From a bacterium (GTDB lineage Bacteria; BMS3Abin14), in contig CP070682.1 in assembly GCA_020352595.1 (NCBI GenBank), positions 381,277 through 389,563 of the forward strand: a DNA stretch of 8,287 nt, in the 5' to 3' direction. This document shows positions 4,646 through 8,287 of this stretch, piece by piece (position 1 is the stretch's first letter; every line of letters starts with the position of its first letter). The notes beneath the pieces were generated by a model that ran no database searches, was not told the DNA's origin, and saw nothing but the letters and a program-made list of their open reading frames with translations. Made by a program: the position numbers and the translations under genes.

Positions 4646-7600
4646 ATGTTCCTCTCCGACCTCTCCATCAAAAGACCCGTGCTGGCCACGGTCATGAGCC
4701 TGGCCATGATCCTCATCGGCATGATCAGCTACCAGCGCCTCTCGGTGCGCGAGTACCCCAGGATCGACGAGCCCGTGGTCAACGTTGACACCACCTACAC
4801 GGGCGCTCCAGCCGAGATCATCGAGTCCCAGGTCACGCAGCCCCTGGAGGAGAGCCTGGCCGGCATCGAGGGCATCGACCTCATCACCTCCATTTCCCGC
4901 CCGGAGCGGAGCCAGATCACCATCAAGTTCCGCATGGACCGGGACATCGACGAGGCCGCCAACGACGTCCGCGACCGCGTGTCGCGGGTGCGGGGGCGCC
5001 TGCCCTCCGAGGTGGGGGAGCCCAACATCAGCAAGGTCGAGGCCGACGCCCAGCCCACCATCTTCATCACCTTCTCATCCACCCGGCACACCGCCCTGGA
5101 GATCACCGACTACGCGGACCGCTTCGTCAAGGACCGCCTGCAGAACATCCAGGGCGTGGCCAACGTGCGCCTGCTCGGTGAGCGGCGCTTCGCCATGCGC
5201 ATCTGGCTCGACCCCATGCGCCTCGCCGCGTACGGGCTCACACCCCAGGACGTGGAGAGCGCCCTGCGCCAGCAGAACGTGGAGATCCCCTCCGGGCGCA
5301 TCGAGTCGGCCCAGCGCGAGTTCACCGTGCTGTCGGAGACGGACCTGCGCTCCCCGGACCAGTTCGAGGACCTGATCCTGAAGGACGCCGGCGGCTACCT
5401 GGTGAGGCTCCGGGACGTGGGCCGGGCCGAGATCGGGTCCCAGAACGAGCGCATCGTCGTGCGCTTCAACGGCCAGCCCGGCCTGGCCCTGGGCGTCGTC
5501 CGCCAGTCCACGGCCAACCCCCTGGACGTCTCCAAGGCCGTCCGGGCCAGCCTCCCGGCCATCGAGGCGGCCCTGCCAGACGGCATGAAGGTGGACATCG
5601 CCTACGACAGTTCCATCTTCATCGAACGCTCCATCAGAAACGTCTACCACGCCGTGGGAGAGGCCATCGTCCTGGTCATCCTCGTCATCTTCTTCTTCCT
5701 GCGGTCGGTGCGCTCGACCCTCATCCCCCTGGTGACCATCCCCGTGTCGCTCATCGGGGCCTTCGGTCTCATGTACGCCTTCGGGTTCACCATCAACACC
5801 CTCACACTGCTGGCCATGGTGTTGGCCATCGGCCTCGTGGTGGACGACGCCATCGTGGTCCTGGAGAACATCTTCCGCCACGTGGAGGAGGGGATACCGC
5901 CCCTTCGTGCCGCCTTCCAGGGCAGCAGGGAGATCGCCTTCGCGGTCATCGCCATGACCCTTACCCTGGCCTCCGTCTACGCCCCCATCGGCTTCATGCA
6001 GGGCAGGACGGGACGCCTCTTCACGGAGTTCGCCCTGACGCTTGCCGGCGCCGTGCTGGTCTCCGGCTTCGTGGCCCTGACCCTCTCGCCCATGATGAGC
6101 TCCAAGCTGCTGCGGCACCGCGACCGGCACATGGCCATCTACAACATCATCGAGGGGGTTATCGTGGCCGTCACCAGGGGTTACCGGCGCCTGCTCACCC
6201 TGGCCCTCAGGGGCAGCGTCGTCGTGGTGGTGGTGGGAGCGCTGGTGGCCGGCACGGCCTTTTTCCTCTTCACAGCCCTCAAGTCGGAGCTGGCCCCCAC
6301 CGAGGACCGCGGGACCATCCTGAGCATCGGCACCGCCCCGGAGGGGTCCACCGTGGCCTACACCGACCGCTACGCCCGCATGATGGAAAAGGCCCTGGCC
6401 GAGACCCCCGAGGTGGAGCGCTACATGGCGGTCACCGGCTACCCCACCGTTTCGCAGGTCATCTCCTTCGCGAGCCTGCAGGAGTGGGGGCAGCGCCAGA
6501 GGAAGCAGCAGGAGGTGGTCCGCGAGCTGCAGCCCAAGTTCTTCGGCGGCATCCCGGGCATCATGGCCTTCCCCATCAACCCGCCCTCCCTCGGGCAGAG
6601 GTCCATCGCCCAGCCCGTGCAGCTGGTGATCCAGACCTCCGCGCCCTACGAGGAACTCCAGCGCATGACCCAGGAGGTCCTGGCGGAGGCCCGGCAGTGG
6701 CCCGGTTTCATGAACCTGGACACGGACCTGAAGCTCAACAAGCCCCAGCTGTCCGTGGAGGTGGACCGTGACAAGGTGGCGGACCTGGGGCTGGATGTCG
6801 CCACCGTGGGGCGGACACTGGAGACCCTCCTTGGCGGGCGCCAGGTCACACGCTTCAAGAGGCACGGCAAGCAGTACGACGTCATCGTGCAGGTGGAGGG
6901 GGCCGACAGGGAAACGCCCTCGGACCTTGCCGCCATCTACGTCCGGGGCAGGGGCGGCGAAATGATCCAGCTGTCGAACCTGGTGACCGTATCCGAGACC
7001 GTGGCCCCCAAGGAACTCAACCACTTCAACCAGCTGCGGGCCGCCAAGATCTCGGCCAGCCTGGCCCCGGGCTACACCCTTTCCGACGCCCTTCCGGAAC
7101 TGGAGGCCATCGCCGGCCGGGTCCTGCCCCCCGACGCGGTCATCGACTACGACGGCCCCTCGCGGGAGTACCGGGAGAGCAGCGCCGGCGTCTACATGAC
7201 CTTCCTGCTGGCCCTGGGTTTCATCTTCCTGGTGCTGTCGGCCCAGTTCGAGAGCTTCATCGATCCCTTCATCATCATGCTCTCCGTGCCCCTGAGCGTC
7301 ACCGGCGCCCTGGGCGCCCTGTACCTCTCCGGACACACCCTGAACATCTACAGCCAGATCGGGCTGGTGACGCTGGTGGGCCTCATCACCAAGCACGGCA
7401 TACTCATCGTGGAGTTCGCCAACCAGCTGCGCGAGCGGGGCCTCTCCAAGGCCGACGCCGTGGTGGAGGCGGCCACGCTGCGGCTGCGGCCCATCCTCAT
7501 GACCACCGGCGCCATGGTCCTGGGCGCCCTGCCGCTGGCCCTGGCGAGAGGGGCCGGGGCCGAGAGCCGCCAGGCCATCGGTTGGGTCATCGTCGGCGGC

Positions 7601-7714
7601 ATTTCCCTCGGGACCGTGCTCACGCTCTTCGTGGTTCCCACCGCCTACCTGCTCATCGCCCGAGGCAGGAGGCGCATCACGGAGGAGGCGTCGGTGGAGG
7701 TGGGCCATGCGTGA
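4646..7714 (+). CDS. RND multidrug efflux transporter, HAE1 (AcrB-like) inner-membrane subunit
   Basis: This 1022-residue protein (AcrB has 1049) is a proton-driven drug antiporter that takes substrates from the periplasm or outer leaflet. Membrane helices are at about 12-31, six at 338-484, one at 523-543, and five at 850-1004, with large periplasmic loops at 32-337 and 544-849: the standard 12-helix duplicated plan. The proton-relay residues are present: Asp400-Asp401 in LAIGLVVDDAIVVLEN, Lys916 in ITKHGILIVEF, and Arg946 and Thr953 in LRLRPILMTTGA, matching AcrB D407, D408, K940, R971 and T978. It should therefore be active. The AcrB drug-pocket phenylalanines are mostly replaced and the switch loop is shortened, so the substrate is not predictable. 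GGAGGGA (4629-4635) serves the ATG at 4646. The next gene overlaps its end by 8 nt. CusA-type metal pumps are unlikely because the flanking organisation and helix 4 motif fit HAE1. Confidence 0.96.
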   Translation: MFLSDLSIKRPVLATVMSLAMILIGMISYQRLSVREYPRIDEPVVNVDTTYTGAPAEIIESQVTQPLEESLAGIEGIDLITSISRPERSQITIKFRMDRDIDEAANDVRDRVSRVRGRLPSEVGEPNISKVEADAQPTIFITFSSTRHTALEITDYADRFVKDRLQNIQGVANVRLLGERRFAMRIWLDPMRLAAYGLTPQDVESALRQQNVEIPSGRIESAQREFTVLSETDLRSPDQFEDLILKDAGGYLVRLRDVGRAEIGSQNERIVVRFNGQPGLALGVVRQSTANPLDVSKAVRASLPAIEAALPDGMKVDIAYDSSIFIERSIRNVYHAVGEAIVLVILVIFFFLRSVRSTLIPLVTIPVSLIGAFGLMYAFGFTINTLTLLAMVLAIGLVVDDAIVVLENIFRHVEEGIPPLRAAFQGSREIAFAVIAMTLTLASVYAPIGFMQGRTGRLFTEFALTLAGAVLVSGFVALTLSPMMSSKLLRHRDRHMAIYNIIEGVIVAVTRGYRRLLTLALRGSVVVVVVGALVAGTAFFLFTALKSELAPTEDRGTILSIGTAPEGSTVAYTDRYARMMEKALAETPEVERYMAVTGYPTVSQVISFASLQEWGQRQRKQQEVVRELQPKFFGGIPGIMAFPINPPSLGQRSIAQPVQLVIQTSAPYEELQRMTQEVLAEARQWPGFMNLDTDLKLNKPQLSVEVDRDKVADLGLDVATVGRTLETLLGGRQVTRFKRHGKQYDVIVQVEGADRETPSDLAAIYVRGRGGEMIQLSNLVTVSETVAPKELNHFNQLRAAKISASLAPGYTLSDALPELEAIAGRVLPPDAVIDYDGPSREYRESSAGVYMTFLLALGFIFLVLSAQFESFIDPFIIMLSVPLSVTGALGALYLSGHTLNIYSQIGLVTLVGLITKHGILIVEFANQLRERGLSKADAVVEAATLRLRPILMTTGAMVLGALPLALARGAGAESRQAIGWVIVGGISLGTVLTLFVVPTAYLLIARGRRRITEEASVEVGHA

Positions 7715-8287
7715 CCGGGCACTCACCGGGACCTTCACCGGTCTTTCCGCGGACCCGTCCGTCGGGACCCGCCTGGTCTCCATCATGGCGGTCCTGTTCC
7801 TGTCGCTGGCTGCGGCCGGGTGCGCACCCGGCCGGAAATACGAGCGGCCCGAGGTGGAGGTTCCGACGGCATACAGGGAGGGCGCGCCCTGGAAAGAGGC
7901 CAGCCCCTCGGATGACCTCCCCAGGGGACGCTGGTGGAAGGTGTTCGGGGACAGCGTGCTGGACGGCCTCCTGGAACGTGTCCGGTCAGCCAACCAGGAC
8001 CTGGCTGCCGCAGCAGCGCGGGTGGAACAGGCCAGGGCCCTGGCCGCGGCCGCCGGCGCCGGTTCCCTGCCCGTCGTCAGCCTCAATCCCTCCGCGGAAC
8101 GCAGGCGCACCGCCGACGACCTCTCCTCCTCCGGGAGCGGCCAGGCTAGCAACACCCTGAAAGTGCCCCTCGATCTGAGCTACGAGGTGGACCTCTTCGG
8201 CCGCGTGAAGGGTGGGGCGCAGGCCGCCGCGTCGGAGTTCGCCGCCAGCCGGGCCGACTTCGAGAACCTGCTGCTCACCCTCCAGGC
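7707..8287 (+). CDS. Outer-membrane efflux lipoprotein, NodT/OprM type (3' truncated by window end)
   Basis: The reading frame stays open to the last base (193 codons visible; the family is usually about 450-500). It starts at an ATG in ATGCGTGA, overlapping the RND stop, with GGAGGT at 7696-7701 as ribosome site, so translation is probably coupled. The signal peptide has an unusually long start (about 22 residues), a hydrophobic core (MAVLFLSLAAAG) and Cys39 as lipidation site; the -3 residue is Ala rather than the common Leu. NodT-type marks follow: KYERPEVEVPTAYRE (44-58), RWWKVFGDSVLDGLLE (75-90), NQDLAAAAARVEQARA (96-111), and SYEVDLFGRV (158-167), the first beta-strand and helix of the channel fold. 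It should form the trimeric exit duct for the pump. A start at 7785 (Met27) is possible but has no ribosome site and would lack the basic n-region. Confidence 0.93.
   Translation, partial: MRDRALTGTFTGLSADPSVGTRLVSIMAVLFLSLAAAGCAPGRKYERPEVEVPTAYREGAPWKEASPSDDLPRGRWWKVFGDSVLDGLLERVRSANQDLAAAAARVEQARALAAAAGAGSLPVVSLNPSAERRRTADDLSSSGSGQASNTLKVPLDLSYEVDLFGRVKGGAQAAASEFAASRADFENLLLTLQ

Noticed and set aside
5075..8155. A 1026-codon open frame on the minus strand opposite the RND gene
   Set aside because: It is antisense to the RND gene (its high-numbered end also overlapping the channel gene) and its product is rich in Gly, His, Asp and Gln with no recognisable domain. Long antisense frames are expected opposite GC-rich coding sequence, while the + strand product is a full RND transporter with all key residues.

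Overview
This window comes from a GC-rich Gram-negative (diderm) bacterium. The evidence is a complete tripartite RND efflux operon with an outer-membrane factor, plus Sec-type signal peptides, strong Shine-Dalgarno sequences and heavy use of GCC/CTC/GTC/ATC codons. The Desulfobacterota (former Deltaproteobacteria) would fit, but nothing here fixes the lineage. All convincing genes are on the + strand.

Bases 1-712 carry no convincing protein gene. The stretch is more AT-mixed than the rest and holds several inverted repeats, the best being a perfect 11-bp repeat at 484-519. A candidate promoter (157-185) and several predicted stems between 308 and 422 make a non-coding transcript of about 330 nt possible but unproven. 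A candidate promoter (548-576) and two leader hairpins (631-652, 667-682) precede the first gene.

Bases 713-2744 hold a two-gene unit: a DUF2167-type secreted, membrane-anchored protein (713-1612) and an unrecognised membrane protein with a C-terminal four-cysteine zinc ribbon (1629-2744). A hairpin followed by T-rich sequence overlaps the second stop codon and probably ends the unit.

Bases 2745-8287 hold an autoregulated multidrug efflux operon. A TTGACA promoter, a perfect 24-bp palindrome of TetR-operator type and a strong ribosome site lead into a TetR-family repressor with a GTG start (2857-3429). It is followed by a periplasmic adaptor (3510-4640), an HAE1-type RND proton/drug antiporter (4646-7714) and a NodT/OprM-type outer-membrane lipoprotein channel (7707 to beyond the window end). 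The last three are packed with a 5-nt gap and an 8-nt overlap. The repressor would bind the palindrome over its own promoter. Ligand release would induce repressor and pump together, and adaptor, antiporter and channel would form one conduit from inner membrane/periplasm to the outside.

Most of the window is a recognisable efflux locus. The less understood parts are the DUF2167/zinc-ribbon pair, the 5' non-coding region, and an RND drug-binding pocket that appears to lack most of the AcrB phenylalanine trap. I found no clearly new system such as a defence island, CRISPR array or mobile element.
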